From: Bradyrhizobium sp. CCGUVB4N
GTDB lineage: Bacteria; Pseudomonadota; Alphaproteobacteria; Rhizobiales; Xanthobacteraceae
Assembly (NCBI RefSeq): GCF_024199945.1
Contig: NZ_JANADP010000001.1
Coordinates: forward strand, 8,823,001 to 8,887,000
DNA length: 64,000 nt
Reading direction: 5' to 3'
The translations under genes were made by a program, and so were the position numbers. The stretch's first letter is position 1; each line of letters begins with the position of its first letter. Shown in pieces: positions 33,639 through 44,000 of the stretch. The notes beneath the pieces were generated by a model, which did no database searches, had not been told where the DNA came from, and was given only the letters and a program-made list of their open reading frames with translations.

Positions 33639-33785
33639 CGCAAACGCCGCCCAAAGCATGGGCCCCCTGCGCCGCAAACGGACCGCCTTTCGCGCCGGCA
33701 GAACGCGGCCGAGCGCAGGCGTAACAACATATTTCGCGGCGAGATCGCGATCGAACGCGGTCTTCCGCAGCACCAAAGAGTTCAT
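33567..33785 (-). CDS. Possible small membrane protein
   Basis: 72 residues from ATG 33785 (MNSLVLRKTAFDRDLAAKYV). A basic first half and one or two C-terminal hydrophobic helices (MLWAAFALLVLGADFLLAYL). It overlaps the 3' end of the rightward small membrane gene, so at least one of the two might be spurious, though convergent overlap at 3' ends is possible. Confidence 0.4.
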   Translation of the reverse strand: MNSLVLRKTAFDRDLAAKYVVTPALGRVLPARKAVRLRRRGPMLWAAFALLVLGADFLLAYLAWLAVDFVMR

Positions 33786-34041
33786 CAAGGACACTTTCTT
33801 ATTTCGTCTTCAACTTGCCGGTGGTGCGGCAAGTGTCCCAACAAGGTTTCGTTCCTCGACTGGTCAGCAAGAGTAGTGCCAACCCAAGCAAAAGAACGGC
33901 GCCGCTTTGACGCGCATATGACAATTACGCGACGGGGCGCACCGAAGGATTCTCGCACGGTTCCTACCCGGATTTTGTGACCGGTTCCACAACCTGGGGA
34001 TTAATCTGACGTAACCGTGATGAAGGGCCCTGACATGCGAA

Positions 34042-34064
34042 AGGCCGGATCAATGATCCGGCCT
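34042..34064 (-). terminator. Rho-independent terminator of the beta-oxidation operon
   Basis: An AGGCCGGATC / GATCCGGCCT stem with a 3-nt loop, followed on the minus strand by TTTCGC. Same stem sequence as the gst terminator. Confidence 0.65.
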
Positions 34065-34089
34065 CCGCCTTTGAGCGATTTTCAAGCGA

Positions 34090-36303
34090 TCAGGCAGCAG
34101 CCGCCTTCTTCGGCGCAAAGCGGCCGTAGAACGTTTCTCCCTTCGCAGCCATCTCCTCGAGCAGCTTCGGCGGCGTGAAGCGCGAGCCGTACTTGGCCTC
34201 GAGCTTGTGGCAGAGCTCGACAAACTTCTTCGTGCCCATGAAGTCGATGTAGGACAGCGTGCCGCCGGTGAACGGCGCGAAGCCGAAGCCGAGGATCGAG
34301 CCGACATCCGCCTCGCGCGGATCGGTGATGACGTGATCCTCGACCGTGCGCGCGGCCTCCACCGCCTGCACCACCAGGAAGCGCTGCTTCAGCTCCTCGA
34401 CGTCGAGCGTGTCGGGGTCGAGCTGCTTCGGCTGCAGCGCTGAGAGGCCCGGCCACAAGCTCTTCTGGCCCTTGCCCTCGGGATAGTCATAGAAGCCCTT
34501 CTTGTTCTTGCGGCCCAAACGGCCCTGCTTCTCGACCATCTCGACCATCAGCTTCTTCTGATCGGGGTTGATGGCGTTGGGGCCGAGATCGGCCTCGGTC
34601 GCCTTCATGATCTTCAGACCGAGGTCGAGCGCGACTTCGTCCGAGAGCGAGAGCGGGCCGACCGGCATGCCGGCCATCTTGGCGCAGTTCTCGATCATCG
34701 CCGGCGGCACGCCTTCGAGGAACATCTCGTTGCCTTCGGCGACATAACGGCCGACGCAGCGGTTGGCGAAGAAGCCTCTGGAGTCGTTAACGACGATCGG
34801 CGTCTTGCCGATCAGCCGGACGTAATCGAGCGCGGTCGCGAGTGCGACATCGCCGGTGTTCTTGCCGAGGATGATCTCGACCAGCATCATCTTCTCGACC
34901 GGCGAGAAGAAGTGGATGCCGACGAACTTGCCCTGGTCCTTGAAGGCCTCGGCCAGCGAGGTGATCGGCAGCGTCGAGGTGTTCGACGCGAAGATCACGT
35001 CCGGCTTGAGATATTCCTGCGCCTTCGCGAACGTCTCCGCCTTGACCTTGCGGTCCTCGAACACCGCCTCGATGACGAGGTCGACGTCCTTCAACGCGGC
35101 ATAGTCCGCCGTCGGCGTGATGCGCGCGAGCAGCGCCTCAGCATCAGTCGGCTTGGCGCGGCCCTTCTTGATCTGGTCCTCGATCACCTTCTGCGCATGC
35201 GCCTTGCCCTTGTCGGCGCTCTCCTGGTCGCGATCGATCAGGACGACGTCGAGGCCGGCGCGGGCCGAGACGTAGCCGACGCTCGCGCCCATGAAGCCGG
35301 CGCCGATCACGGCGATCTTCTTCACCTTGGTCGCAGGCACGTCCTTCGGGCGGCGCGCGCCTTTGTTCAACTCCTGCATCGACAGGAACAGGCTGCGGAT
35401 CATCGCGGCCGCTTCCTTCGAGCGCAGCACGGAGGTGAAGTAGCGCGACTCCACGCGCAGGGCCGCGTCGATCGGCAACTGCAGCCCTTCATAGACGCAG
35501 CTCATGATCGCGCGTGCAGCCGGATAATTGTCGTAGGTCTCGCGGCGATAAATCGCGTTGCCGGCCGGGAACATCATCATGCCGGCCTTGGAGAACACAG
35601 GACCACCGGGCAGCTTGAAACCCTTTTCGTCCCAGGGCGCGACAGCCTTGCCGCCGCCCTTGATCCAGTCCTTCGCCGCCTTGACGAGGTCGGCAGCCGG
35701 CACGATGGCGTGAATCAGATTGAGCGCCTTGGCCTTGTCGAGCGTCACCGGATCGCCCTTGAGCAGGATCGTCATCGCGTCCTGCGGCGGCACCAGGCGC
35801 GGCACGCGCTGCGTGCCGCCGGCGCCGGGGAACAGGCCGACCTTGACCTCGGGCAGGCCGAGGCGCGTCTTGGGATTCTCGGCCGCCACGCGATAGTGGC
35901 AGCACAGCGTGATCTCGAAACCGCCGCCGAGCGCGAGGCCGTTGATCGCGGCCGCCCACGGCTTGCCCGACGTCTCGATCGAGCGCAGCACCTGCGAGAA
36001 GCGGCGGCTCTGGTCGAACAGCATCTGGTTCGCGGCGGTCTCGCCCTGCTCCTTGAGAACCTTGGCATAGGCCTGGTTCATGCCTTCGAGCATGGAGAGG
36101 TCCGCACCGGCGCAGAAGGCGTCCTTGGCGGAGGTGATGACGACACCCTTCACCGCGGCGTCGGCCGTGGTCGCCTTGACGATCGCGTCGAGCTCGCTGG
36201 TCGAGGTCTCGTCGAGCACGTTCATCGAGCGGCCCGGGATGTCCCAGGTGACGAGCGCGATGCCGTCGGAATCGGTTTCAACCTTGAAGTTCTTGTAAGC
36301 CAT
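34090..36303 (-). CDS. fadJ: Fatty acid oxidation complex alpha subunit (enoyl-CoA hydratase / 3-hydroxyacyl-CoA dehydrogenase)
   Basis: 737 residues. N-terminal crotonase domain (~1-190): FCAGADLSMLEGM and the oxyanion-hole loop INGLALGGGFEITLCCHYRV, with GLFPGAGGTQRVPRLV. NAD-binding dehydrogenase domain from ~308: IAVIGAGFMGASVGYVSARA, then GIHFFSPVEKMMLVEIILG and the C-terminal dehydrogenase domain (NRCVGRYVAEGNEMF). It performs steps two and three of beta-oxidation. It is third of the operon acyl-CoA dehydrogenase, thiolase, FadJ; the gap to the thiolase is 19 bp. Confidence 0.96.
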   Translation of the reverse strand: MAYKNFKVETDSDGIALVTWDIPGRSMNVLDETSTSELDAIVKATTADAAVKGVVITSAKDAFCAGADLSMLEGMNQAYAKVLKEQGETAANQMLFDQSRRFSQVLRSIETSGKPWAAAINGLALGGGFEITLCCHYRVAAENPKTRLGLPEVKVGLFPGAGGTQRVPRLVPPQDAMTILLKGDPVTLDKAKALNLIHAIVPAADLVKAAKDWIKGGGKAVAPWDEKGFKLPGGPVFSKAGMMMFPAGNAIYRRETYDNYPAARAIMSCVYEGLQLPIDAALRVESRYFTSVLRSKEAAAMIRSLFLSMQELNKGARRPKDVPATKVKKIAVIGAGFMGASVGYVSARAGLDVVLIDRDQESADKGKAHAQKVIEDQIKKGRAKPTDAEALLARITPTADYAALKDVDLVIEAVFEDRKVKAETFAKAQEYLKPDVIFASNTSTLPITSLAEAFKDQGKFVGIHFFSPVEKMMLVEIILGKNTGDVALATALDYVRLIGKTPIVVNDSRGFFANRCVGRYVAEGNEMFLEGVPPAMIENCAKMAGMPVGPLSLSDEVALDLGLKIMKATEADLGPNAINPDQKKLMVEMVEKQGRLGRKNKKGFYDYPEGKGQKSLWPGLSALQPKQLDPDTLDVEELKQRFLVVQAVEAARTVEDHVITDPREADVGSILGFGFAPFTGGTLSYIDFMGTKKFVELCHKLEAKYGSRFTPPKLLEEMAAKGETFYGRFAPKKAAAA

Positions 36304-36322
36304 GTTGGTTGCTCCCCTACCC

Positions 36323-37531
36323 TTAGACGCGCTCGATGATGGTCGCGGTGCCCATGCCGCCGCCGATGCACAGCGTCACCAAGGCGGTGGATTTGTTGGT
36401 GCGCTCGAGCTCGTCGAGCACGGTGCCCAAAATCATCGCGCCGGTGGCGCCGAGCGGATGACCGAGCGCGATGGCGCCGCCATTGACGTTGATCTTGGCG
36501 TTGTCGATGTCGAAGGCCTGGATGTAGCGCAGCACGACGGAGGCGAAGGCCTCGTTAAGCTCGAACAGGTCGATATCCGACTTCTTCATGCCGGAACGCG
36601 CGAACAGCTTTTCGGTGACGTCGACCGGACCGGTCAGCATCATCGCGGGCTCGGAGCCGACGTTCGCGAAGGCGCGGATCTTTGCGCGGGGCTTCAAACC
36701 GTACTTCGCGCCCGCGTCCTTGCTGCCGAGCAGAACGGCGCCGGCGCCGTCAACGATGCCCGACGAGTTGCCGGCGTGATGCACGTAGTTGACGCGCTCG
36801 ATCTCCGGGTGCGACTGCACCGCGACGCCGTCGAAGCCGCCCATCTGCGCCATCATCGTGAACGACGGCTGCAGCTGCGCCAGCGACTGCATCGTCGTCG
36901 AGGGACGCATGTGCTCGTCCTTGGCGAGGATGGTGAGGCCGTTGATGTCCTTCACCGGCACGATCGACCTGTCGAAGCGGCCTTCCTCCCAGGATTTTGC
37001 TGCACGCTGCTGGCTCTGCACGGCATAGGCATCGACGTCGTCGCGCGAGAAGCCGTATTTGGTGGCGATCAGGTCGGCCGACACGCCCTGCGGCATGAAG
37101 TAAGCGGGCACCGCCATCGACGGGTCCATCGGCCAGGCGCCGCCGGAGGCGCCGATGCCGACGCGGCTCATCGACTCCGCACCGCCGCCGATCACGAGCT
37201 CATGCTGGCCGCTCATCACCTGCGCGGCGGCGAAGTTCACGGCATCGAGGCCGGAGGCACAGAAGCGGCTGATCTGCACGCCGGGCACGGCTTCGCCGAG
37301 ACCAGCCTTGAGCGCGGCAAAGCGCGCGATGTCGGAGCCGGCTTCGCCGACCGGATCGACGACGCCGAGCACGACGTCATCGACGGAATCTTCCGGCAGG
37401 TTGTTGCGGTCCTTGAGCGCCTTCAGCGGCACGGTGGCGAGCGCCAGCGCGGTGACTTCGTGCAGCGCGCCGTCCGCCTTGCCGCGGCCGCGGGGGGTGC
37501 GAACGTGATCGTAGATGAATGCCTCAGGCAT
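36323..37531 (-). CDS. fadA: Acetyl-CoA C-acyltransferase (thiolase)
   Basis: 402 residues. The nucleophilic Cys91 is in ISRFCASGLDAVNFAAAQV; the C-terminal catalytic pair is in ALGHPLGATGAMILG and TLCIGGGMGTATI. It splits 3-ketoacyl-CoA to acetyl-CoA in the last step of beta-oxidation. Second gene of the operon, between the acyl-CoA dehydrogenase and the FadJ-like protein, so it is more likely degradative than biosynthetic. Confidence 0.95.
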   Translation of the reverse strand: MPEAFIYDHVRTPRGRGKADGALHEVTALALATVPLKALKDRNNLPEDSVDDVVLGVVDPVGEAGSDIARFAALKAGLGEAVPGVQISRFCASGLDAVNFAAAQVMSGQHELVIGGGAESMSRVGIGASGGAWPMDPSMAVPAYFMPQGVSADLIATKYGFSRDDVDAYAVQSQQRAAKSWEEGRFDRSIVPVKDINGLTILAKDEHMRPSTTMQSLAQLQPSFTMMAQMGGFDGVAVQSHPEIERVNYVHHAGNSSGIVDGAGAVLLGSKDAGAKYGLKPRAKIRAFANVGSEPAMMLTGPVDVTEKLFARSGMKKSDIDLFELNEAFASVVLRYIQAFDIDNAKINVNGGAIALGHPLGATGAMILGTVLDELERTNKSTALVTLCIGGGMGTATIIERV

Positions 37532-37579
37532 GACGCCCTCCTGATCTGGTGTTCGAATTCTGTTAGCGCGGAAGCAGGC

Positions 37580-39370
37580 TCAGAACGCTTCCGCCGGCAG
37601 TTCCATGATGGTCGCGCAGCCGGACTGGATGCGCGCGAGATTGGCCGCGGTTTCCGGCAGCATGCGCTCCATGAAGAAGCGGCCGGTGACGAGCTTGGTC
37701 GAGAGATAGGGCGTCGCGCCGCTGGCGGCAATCTTGGCTTGCGTCACCTTCGCCATCTTCGCCCACATGTAGCCGAGCGCGACGAAGCCGAAGAGATGCA
37801 GATAGTCGGTCGCGGCGGCGCCGGCATTGTCCGGCTTCGCCATCGCGTTCTGCATCAGCCACGTGGTGGCCTGCTGGAGATGGCCAAGCGAAGCCGAGAG
37901 CGGGGCGATGAAGGGCTTGAGCGCCTCGTCGCCACCGTTCTCCTTGGCGAAGGCCATGACCTCGCCGAAGAACGCCATGATGGCGCGGCCGCCGTCGCGC
38001 GGCAGCTTGCGGCCGACGAGGTCGAGCGCCTGAATGCCGTTGGCGCCTTCATAGATCATGGCGATGCGGGCATCGCGCACGAACTGCTCCATGCCCTGCT
38101 CGGCGATGTAGCCGTGGCCGCCATACATCTGCTGCGCCTGCACCGCGTTGGCGAAGCCGTAGTCGGTGAGGAAGCCTTTCAGCACCGGCGTCATCAGGCC
38201 CATGTGATCATCCGCGGCCTGACGGTCCTTCGGGTCCTCGGAGCGGTGGGCAACGTCGCTCTTCAGCGCGGTCCACATCACGAAGGCACGCGCGGCCTCG
38301 TTGAAGGCGCGGATCGACAGCAGCGTGCGGCGCACGTCGGGATGCACGATGATCGGATCGGCCGGCTTGTCCGGCGCCTTCACGCCGGTGAGCGAACGGC
38401 CCTGGATGCGCTCGCGCGCATAGGCGACTGCGTTCTGATAGGCGACCTCGGACTGCGCGAGGCCCTGAACCGCGACGCCGAGGCGGGCCTCGTTCATCAT
38501 CACGAACATGCCCTGCATGCCCTTGTTCTCTTCGCCGATCAGCCAGCCGGTGGCACCGTCGTAATTCATCACGCAGGTCGAATTGCCGTGGATGCCCATC
38601 TTGTGCTCGATCGAGCCGCAGACCACGCCGTTGCGGGCGCCGACCGAACCATCCGGATTCACAAGGAACTTGGGCACCACGAACAGCGACACGCCCTTGA
38701 TGCCGGCGGGCGCGCCCTCGATGCGGGCGAGCACGAGGTGGATGATGTTGGGGGCGAGGTCATGCTCGCCGGCCGAGATGAAGATCTTGGTGCCCGTGAT
38801 CTTGAAGCTGCCATCGGCCTGGCGCACCGCCTTGGTGCGGAGCATGCCGAGATCGGTGCCGCAATGCGGCTCGGTCAGGTTCATGGTGCCGGTCCACTCG
38901 CCGGCGACCATCTTCGGCACGTAGGTCTGCTTCTGCTCAGGCGAGCCGTGAACGATCAGCGCGGCGGTCGCGCCCATGGTGAGGCCGCCATACATCGAGA
39001 ACGCCATGTTGGCGGAGATCTGGAATTCGTTGACCGCCTGCGAGAGCGTCACCGGCAGGCCCTGGCCGCCGAACTCGGTTGGCGCCGACAGGCCAAGCCA
39101 GCCGCCTTCGGCGACCTGCTTGAAGGCGTCCTTGAAACCCTTCGGCGTGGTGACGCTGCCGTCATCGGCGCGCTTGCAGCCTTCGAGATCGCCCACACGA
39201 TTGAGCGGCTGCAGCACCTCTTCGGCAAGCTTGGCGGCTTCGCCGAGGATCGCCTCGCGCACGTCGCTCGATGCATCCGAGAAGCCGGCGAGATTGTCGT
39301 AGCGGTCGATCTGGAAGACGTCGTTCATCAGGAAGTTCACGTCTTCGACGGGGGCTTTATAGATCGGCAT
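37580..39370 (-). CDS. Acyl-CoA dehydrogenase, long form with C-terminal extension
   Basis: 596 residues, longer than the ~390 of classical enzymes and typical of the FadE-like group with an extra N-terminal helix segment and C-terminal domain. FAD/substrate motifs: MNLTEPHCGTDLGMLRTKAV and QMYGGHGYIAEQGMEQFVRD, with the catalytic glutamate in IAMIYEGANGIQALDLVG. It oxidises acyl-CoA to enoyl-CoA. First enzyme of the operon; the SnoaL-like gene lies just upstream on the same strand. Confidence 0.94.
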   Translation of the reverse strand: MPIYKAPVEDVNFLMNDVFQIDRYDNLAGFSDASSDVREAILGEAAKLAEEVLQPLNRVGDLEGCKRADDGSVTTPKGFKDAFKQVAEGGWLGLSAPTEFGGQGLPVTLSQAVNEFQISANMAFSMYGGLTMGATAALIVHGSPEQKQTYVPKMVAGEWTGTMNLTEPHCGTDLGMLRTKAVRQADGSFKITGTKIFISAGEHDLAPNIIHLVLARIEGAPAGIKGVSLFVVPKFLVNPDGSVGARNGVVCGSIEHKMGIHGNSTCVMNYDGATGWLIGEENKGMQGMFVMMNEARLGVAVQGLAQSEVAYQNAVAYARERIQGRSLTGVKAPDKPADPIIVHPDVRRTLLSIRAFNEAARAFVMWTALKSDVAHRSEDPKDRQAADDHMGLMTPVLKGFLTDYGFANAVQAQQMYGGHGYIAEQGMEQFVRDARIAMIYEGANGIQALDLVGRKLPRDGGRAIMAFFGEVMAFAKENGGDEALKPFIAPLSASLGHLQQATTWLMQNAMAKPDNAGAAATDYLHLFGFVALGYMWAKMAKVTQAKIAASGATPYLSTKLVTGRFFMERMLPETAANLARIQSGCATIMELPAEAF

Positions 39371-39403
39371 TGCGGTCTCCCGGCATGGGCTCTGACTATT
39401 GGT

Positions 39404-39790
39404 TTATGATTGAGCGGCGGCGAGTTGCTCCGCCATCAGGCGGTGCAGCATGTTGATGGCCTTGAGCGGGCGCACCATCACCTTGAAATTCGTGATTCGT
39501 CCCTCGGCATCGAAAGTGATGATGTCGACGCCGTTGATCTCGATGCCGTCGATGATGGTCTTGAATTCGAGCACGGCACCATTGGCGTTTCGCCATTCGC
39601 CGACATAGCTGAAGCCCGGGCCGCCAAGCACCTTCTCGGCGCTGGCGAGATATTTGAAGGTGATGTCGCGACCGCGCTGCGGCGAGTGCACGACGGGGCT
39701 TTCGAACACCGCGTCGGGGTGGAGCAGGTCCCAGAGCGCTTTCGCGTCATGAGACTTCATGAAGGCGTACCAGGAATCGAGGCCGGTCAT
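39404..39790 (-). CDS. SnoaL/NTF2-like protein at the head of the beta-oxidation operon
   Basis: 128 residues from ATG 39790 (MTGLDSWYAFMKSHDAKALW). NTF2-fold features: LLHPDAVFESPVVHSPQRGR, and beta strands VLEFKTIIDGIEINGVDIIT then FDAEGRITNFKVMVRPLKAI. Members include ketosteroid isomerases and hydratases. Its place 33 bp before the acyl-CoA dehydrogenase suggests a role with acyl-CoA or lipid substrates, but that is inference. Its promoter faces the PadR operator. Confidence 0.85.
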   Translation of the reverse strand: MTGLDSWYAFMKSHDAKALWDLLHPDAVFESPVVHSPQRGRDITFKYLASAEKVLGGPGFSYVGEWRNANGAVLEFKTIIDGIEINGVDIITFDAEGRITNFKVMVRPLKAINMLHRLMAEQLAAAQS

Positions 39791-39889
39791 TGTCAGGTGC
39801 CTCCCAAAGGGCTTTGGCAAAAACGCGAAAACAACCCCATGCACAGTAGCGTCAAGGGTGCTCTTCCGGGGGTCTGAAGCCCCACCTCA

Positions 39890-39923
39890 TATGCACATTG
39901 ACGCATATGCGTCGATACGCATA
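39890..39923. promoter_or_regulatory. 34-bp palindromic operator between the beta-oxidation operon and padR
   Basis: Imperfect palindrome of two 17-bp arms (14 of 17 positions matching) centred between 39906 and 39907; the core GACGCATATGCGTC is perfect. It lies 100 bp from the SnoaL start and 42 bp from the PadR start. Size and symmetry suit a dimeric regulator, most likely the divergent PadR protein. Confidence 0.65.
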
Positions 39924-39964
39924 AAGTCAAGCTGCTTGGTTAAGGTCACAGGGAGGCAGGTCAC

Positions 39965-40567
39965 ATGGCGCTGGGCGACGCGATCCTCGCATGCCTGACG
40001 GAACGTCCGATGACGGGCTACGAGCTCGCCAAGACATTCGATTCCTCGATCGGCTTCTTCTGGAAAGCCGACCACCAGCAGATCTATCGCGAGCTCTCCA
40101 AGCTGCGCGACCGCGGCTACATCCAGGGCCGTGAGGTCGTACAGTCCGGCAAGCCCAATAAGCTCATTTATACGCTCACTCCGGAAGGACGAACAGCGCT
40201 GCGGCACTGGGCCGCGCGGCCGAGCACCCCTCCGTCCATCAAGGACGACCTGCTGGTCCGGCTGCATGCCCTCGACAGCATCGACATCGAGCCCATCCGC
40301 ACCGATTTGATGGACCGCCTGGAGCATCACCGCGATCGGCACGAGAATTACGAGCGGATCCTGAAGAAGCGTTTTCCCGAAGGAACGGCGTCTGATGTGC
40401 TCGACCTCGGCAATCTGCTGCTGCTCCGCCTCGGCGCGCGGCACGAGCAGATGGTGGCGGACTTCTGCGAGGAAGCACTCGACGCGCTGTCGGCGATGAG
40501 CGGCAAGGATAAGGGGTCCGGCACGGTGGTGCCGCTGGACGACGGCAAGCGCGAGGGGAAGGGCTGA
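39965..40567 (+). CDS. PadR family transcriptional regulator
   Basis: 200 residues, preceded by GGGAGG. N-terminal winged helix of PadR type: LGDAILACLTERPMTGYELA, then WKADHQQIYRELSKLRDRGY and the wing KLIYTLTPEGRTAL. The C-terminal PadR helical dimerisation domain (~85-180) is also present (Vir-like), with LLVRLHALDSIDIEPIRTDL. It is divergent from the beta-oxidation operon with the palindrome in between; an acyl-CoA-responsive repressor would be the simple model, not proven. Confidence 0.9.
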   Translation: MALGDAILACLTERPMTGYELAKTFDSSIGFFWKADHQQIYRELSKLRDRGYIQGREVVQSGKPNKLIYTLTPEGRTALRHWAARPSTPPSIKDDLLVRLHALDSIDIEPIRTDLMDRLEHHRDRHENYERILKKRFPEGTASDVLDLGNLLLLRLGARHEQMVADFCEEALDALSAMSGKDKGSGTVVPLDDGKREGKG

Positions 40568-40572
40568 GGGCG

Positions 40573-40749
40573 CTAGACCGGCAAATTGTCAGTCATCCCG
40601 GGCGGCACCTCGCCCTGCTTTGACCGCTCGGCCAGAAGCTGCTTTTCGGCCTCATACCAGAAGGTGTCCATTTTCCCGCTGGGCTCGCCTGCGCCTTTCC
40701 AAATCTCGTAGGCGCGCTTGCGGACATCCTCTTCGGTCAGACCTGCCAT
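40573..40749 (-). CDS. DUF2934 family small protein
   Basis: 58 residues from ATG 40749. The sequence MAGLTEEDVRKRAYEIWKGA followed by GEPSGKMDTFWYEAEKQLL is the DUF2934 pattern (start with RA(Y)xIWxxxGxPxGxxxxFWxxAE). Such proteins are common in rhizobia and have no known function; a soluble helical protein is expected. It is convergent with padR, 5 bp apart. Confidence 0.8.
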   Translation of the reverse strand: MAGLTEEDVRKRAYEIWKGAGEPSGKMDTFWYEAEKQLLAERSKQGEVPPGMTDNLPV

Positions 40750-41025
40750 TTTGAGCCATCCTTCGTTGCTGAAGTTCCAAGCTGCCAACACGCAGAGAGT
40801 TCCTGCCAGGGCGGGATTCCGACCGTACCCACGGGCGAGGCAGGCCGAGGCCGCCCAACTTTAAGACACCGGCGACGCGTTCCTTAACCCGTTATTTACC
40901 GTAACAGGAAAAAGTCGGTTTTCGAGGCAGACGACCCGCGTCAAATCCGATTGTCTTAACAACCGGCACGCGTGGGGAGACTGGAGGCGCCGGGTGGGGC
41001 GCCGGAGTCGGAACCGGACAGAGTC

Positions 41026-44000
41026 ATGAATTCGCGCGTATCGTGGAGTGTTGACGGTATCGATCCATCCGTCAGGGAGCGGGCCGAAGCTGCTGCGCGC
41101 AGAGCCGGCATGTCACTCAACGATTGGCTGAACTCCACACTCGGCGAGACTGCCCCGCAGAACTTTCGCGGGCCTTACGATCCGCGTCAGGATCAACGTC
41201 CCGATCCGCGCGCGCAGCAGATGCAGAGTCAGGAAAGCCGCGACGTCGCCGACATCCATCAGCGCCTCGACGCGATCACCCAGCAGATCGAACGGATTTC
41301 GAAGCCCGCAGCGCCGCGCCAGGATTCGTCGCGTGAGAGAGACGTGTCGCGCGAGCAGGGCGTTGCCCGCCAGCTCAACGACGCGATCTCGCGGCTCGAT
41401 GCCCGGCTGTCGCAGATCTCGCGGCCCCAGCCGCCGCAGCCTCAAGCGCAGCAGCCCCAAGCGCCACAGCCTCAACCACCGCGACCCGCACCGGTCGAGA
41501 CGCGCCAGCGCCAGGCCGATGCGGTCGAGCGTGCGGCCGCGCAAGTCTATCGCAGCTCGCCTCCCCTGAGCCCCGCGTCGTTCGACGTCGCGGTCGCCGA
41601 GATCACCGCACGGCAGAGCGAGCTCGACGGGTTCGCACCGCGCCAGCTGCCGCCGCGCGCCGCGCCGTCGATCGCGCCTTCGGCTGCTCCCTATGCTCCG
41701 CCAATGGCGCCGCCCGCGACCGCCTATGCTCCGCCGCCGCCGCAAGCAGGGCCGGATTTCTCCGCGCTCGAACGCCATCTGCTCAAGATCACGAGCCAGA
41801 TCGAGTCGCTGCAGCGCCCCGACAACACCGAGCAGGCGATCAACGGCTTCCGCGCCGAGCTCGCCGAGATCCGCAACGCCATCACCGAGGCGATGCCGCG
41901 CCGCGCGATCGAATCGATCGAGAACGAGATCCGCTCGCTGCACCGTCGCATCGACGAGACCCGCTCCAACGGCACCGACGGCCAGATGCTCTCGGGCATC
42001 GAGCGCGCGCTCGCCGACATCAAGCAGGTGCTGCGTACGCTGACGCCGGCCGAGCAGCTCACCGGCTACGACGAAGCCATCCGCAATCTCGGCGCCAAGC
42101 TCGATCTGATCCTGCGCGCCAATGACGACCCCTCGACCGTACGCCAGCTCGAAGGCGCGATCTCGGCATTGCGCGGCATCGTCTCGAACGTCGCCTCCAA
42201 CGAAGCGCTGGCACGGCTCTCCGAGGACGTGCAGCTGCTGTCGTCCAAGGTCGACCAGGTCAATCGCTCCTCGGACCGCGGCGACAGCTTTGCCGTGCTG
42301 GAGCAGCGCATTGCCGCACTCACCGCCGCGCTGGAAACGCGCGAGCGGCCGCAACCTGTCGAGAGCACCGAACATCTGGAAGCCGCGATCCGCGCGCTGT
42401 CCGACCGCTTTGATCGCATGCCGGTCGGCAACGACTCGGCATCGGCCTTCGCGCATCTGGAGCAGCGGGTCTCCTATCTGCTGGAGCGGATCGAGGCCAA
42501 CTCCGATTCGCGTGGCGGCAATCTGAGCCGTGTCGAGGACGGGCTGCACGACATCCTGCGCCACCTCGAGCGGCAGCAGGCCACTTATTCTGCGCTCGCC
42601 GAAAGCCGAAGCTCCGGGCCGTCTCCCGATTCCGGAATGGTCGACCTCGTCAAGCGCGAGCTGTCCGACATCCGCTACAGCCAGGCCGAAACCAACCGCA
42701 GCACGCAGGATTCGCTGGAGGCCGTCCACAACACGCTCGGCCATGTCGTCGACCGCCTTTCGATGATCGAGGGCGATCTGCGTGCGGTGCGTACCGCGCC
42801 GCCGGCGCCGATGCCAATGGCCGCGCCCATGCCGATGGCCGCACCGATGCCGATGGCGGCACCGGCTGAGCCGGCGCCGATGGCACGCGAGCAGCAGCCG
42901 CCGAAATACGATCCGAAGCCCGAGCTGCAAAATCCCGCCGCCGCGCAGCATGCGCACTCCACCTTCGTGGCCGCGCCGCGCGAATTCCATGCTGCCGTGC
43001 CCGCTGCGCCTCCGCCGCTGCCGATGACGCCGGTTCCGCCGCGCGCGATCAGCGAAATCCTCGAGCCGCACACGGCGCCGGCCCGCGCCGCGATCGCGCC
43101 CGAACTGCCGCCGGATCATCCGCTCGAGCCCGGCACGCGCCCGAACGGCCGCCCCGCCACGCCGTCCGAGCGCATTGCCGCGTCCGAAAGCGCGATCAGC
43201 GAAATCCCCGCCGCTCCGAAGGAACCGGTGTCGTCGTCGAGCTTCATCGCGGCCGCGCGCCGCGCCGCGCAAGCTGCCGCCGCGCAGCCGCCGGAGAAGC
43301 CCGCCCGCGGCGTCAAGGCCGCCATCGCGGCCCGCGTCAAGGACAAGGGCCAAGGTCAGGCACAGGCGCAAGCACAGCAAGGCGCCTCGACCATCACCTC
43401 GAAGATCCGCTCGCTGCTGGTCGGCGCGAGCGTCGTCGTGATCGTGCTCGGCACCTTCAAGATGGCGATGAACCTGCTCGAAGGCGGCAGCACGCAGCCG
43501 GCCCCGCAGGCGATGGAGAACACGAGCCAGCCCGCGCCGCAGGCGCCGCCACCGGTCGAGAACAAGCCCGCCGTGCCCGAGCAGGTCACGCCGTCGATGA
43601 CCTCGCCGACGCCGATCGGCAAGCAGTCCCTGAACAATGCCGCACCGGCGCCCGCGCCTGTGACGAACTCGGGCAACACGGCGTCGGTCGAAATTCCTCC
43701 CGCGCCCGCCGCAGCCCCGCCCGCGTCCTCCAGCGACGTGACCGGCGCGCTGTCGGGCACGAGCCGCGGACGGCTCGGCACGATCCAGGTGCCGCCGAGC
43801 GAGAAGCTGCCTGACGGCATCGCTGGTCCCGCCCTGCGCACCGCCGCGATGAAGGGCGATGCGACCGCGGCCTACGAGATCGGCGTACGCTTTGCCGAGG
43901 GCAAGGGCGTGGCCGCGAATTACGACGAAGCGGCGAAATGGTACGACCGCGCGGCGCAGGCCGGCGTGGTGCCCGCGACCTTCCGTCTCGGCACGCTCTA

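Noticed and set aside
36302..39409. Rightward open frame of more than 1000 codons antisense to the beta-oxidation genes
   Set aside because: His/Arg/Gly/Glu-rich translation typical of antisense frames; the leftward strand encodes three well-recognised enzymes.
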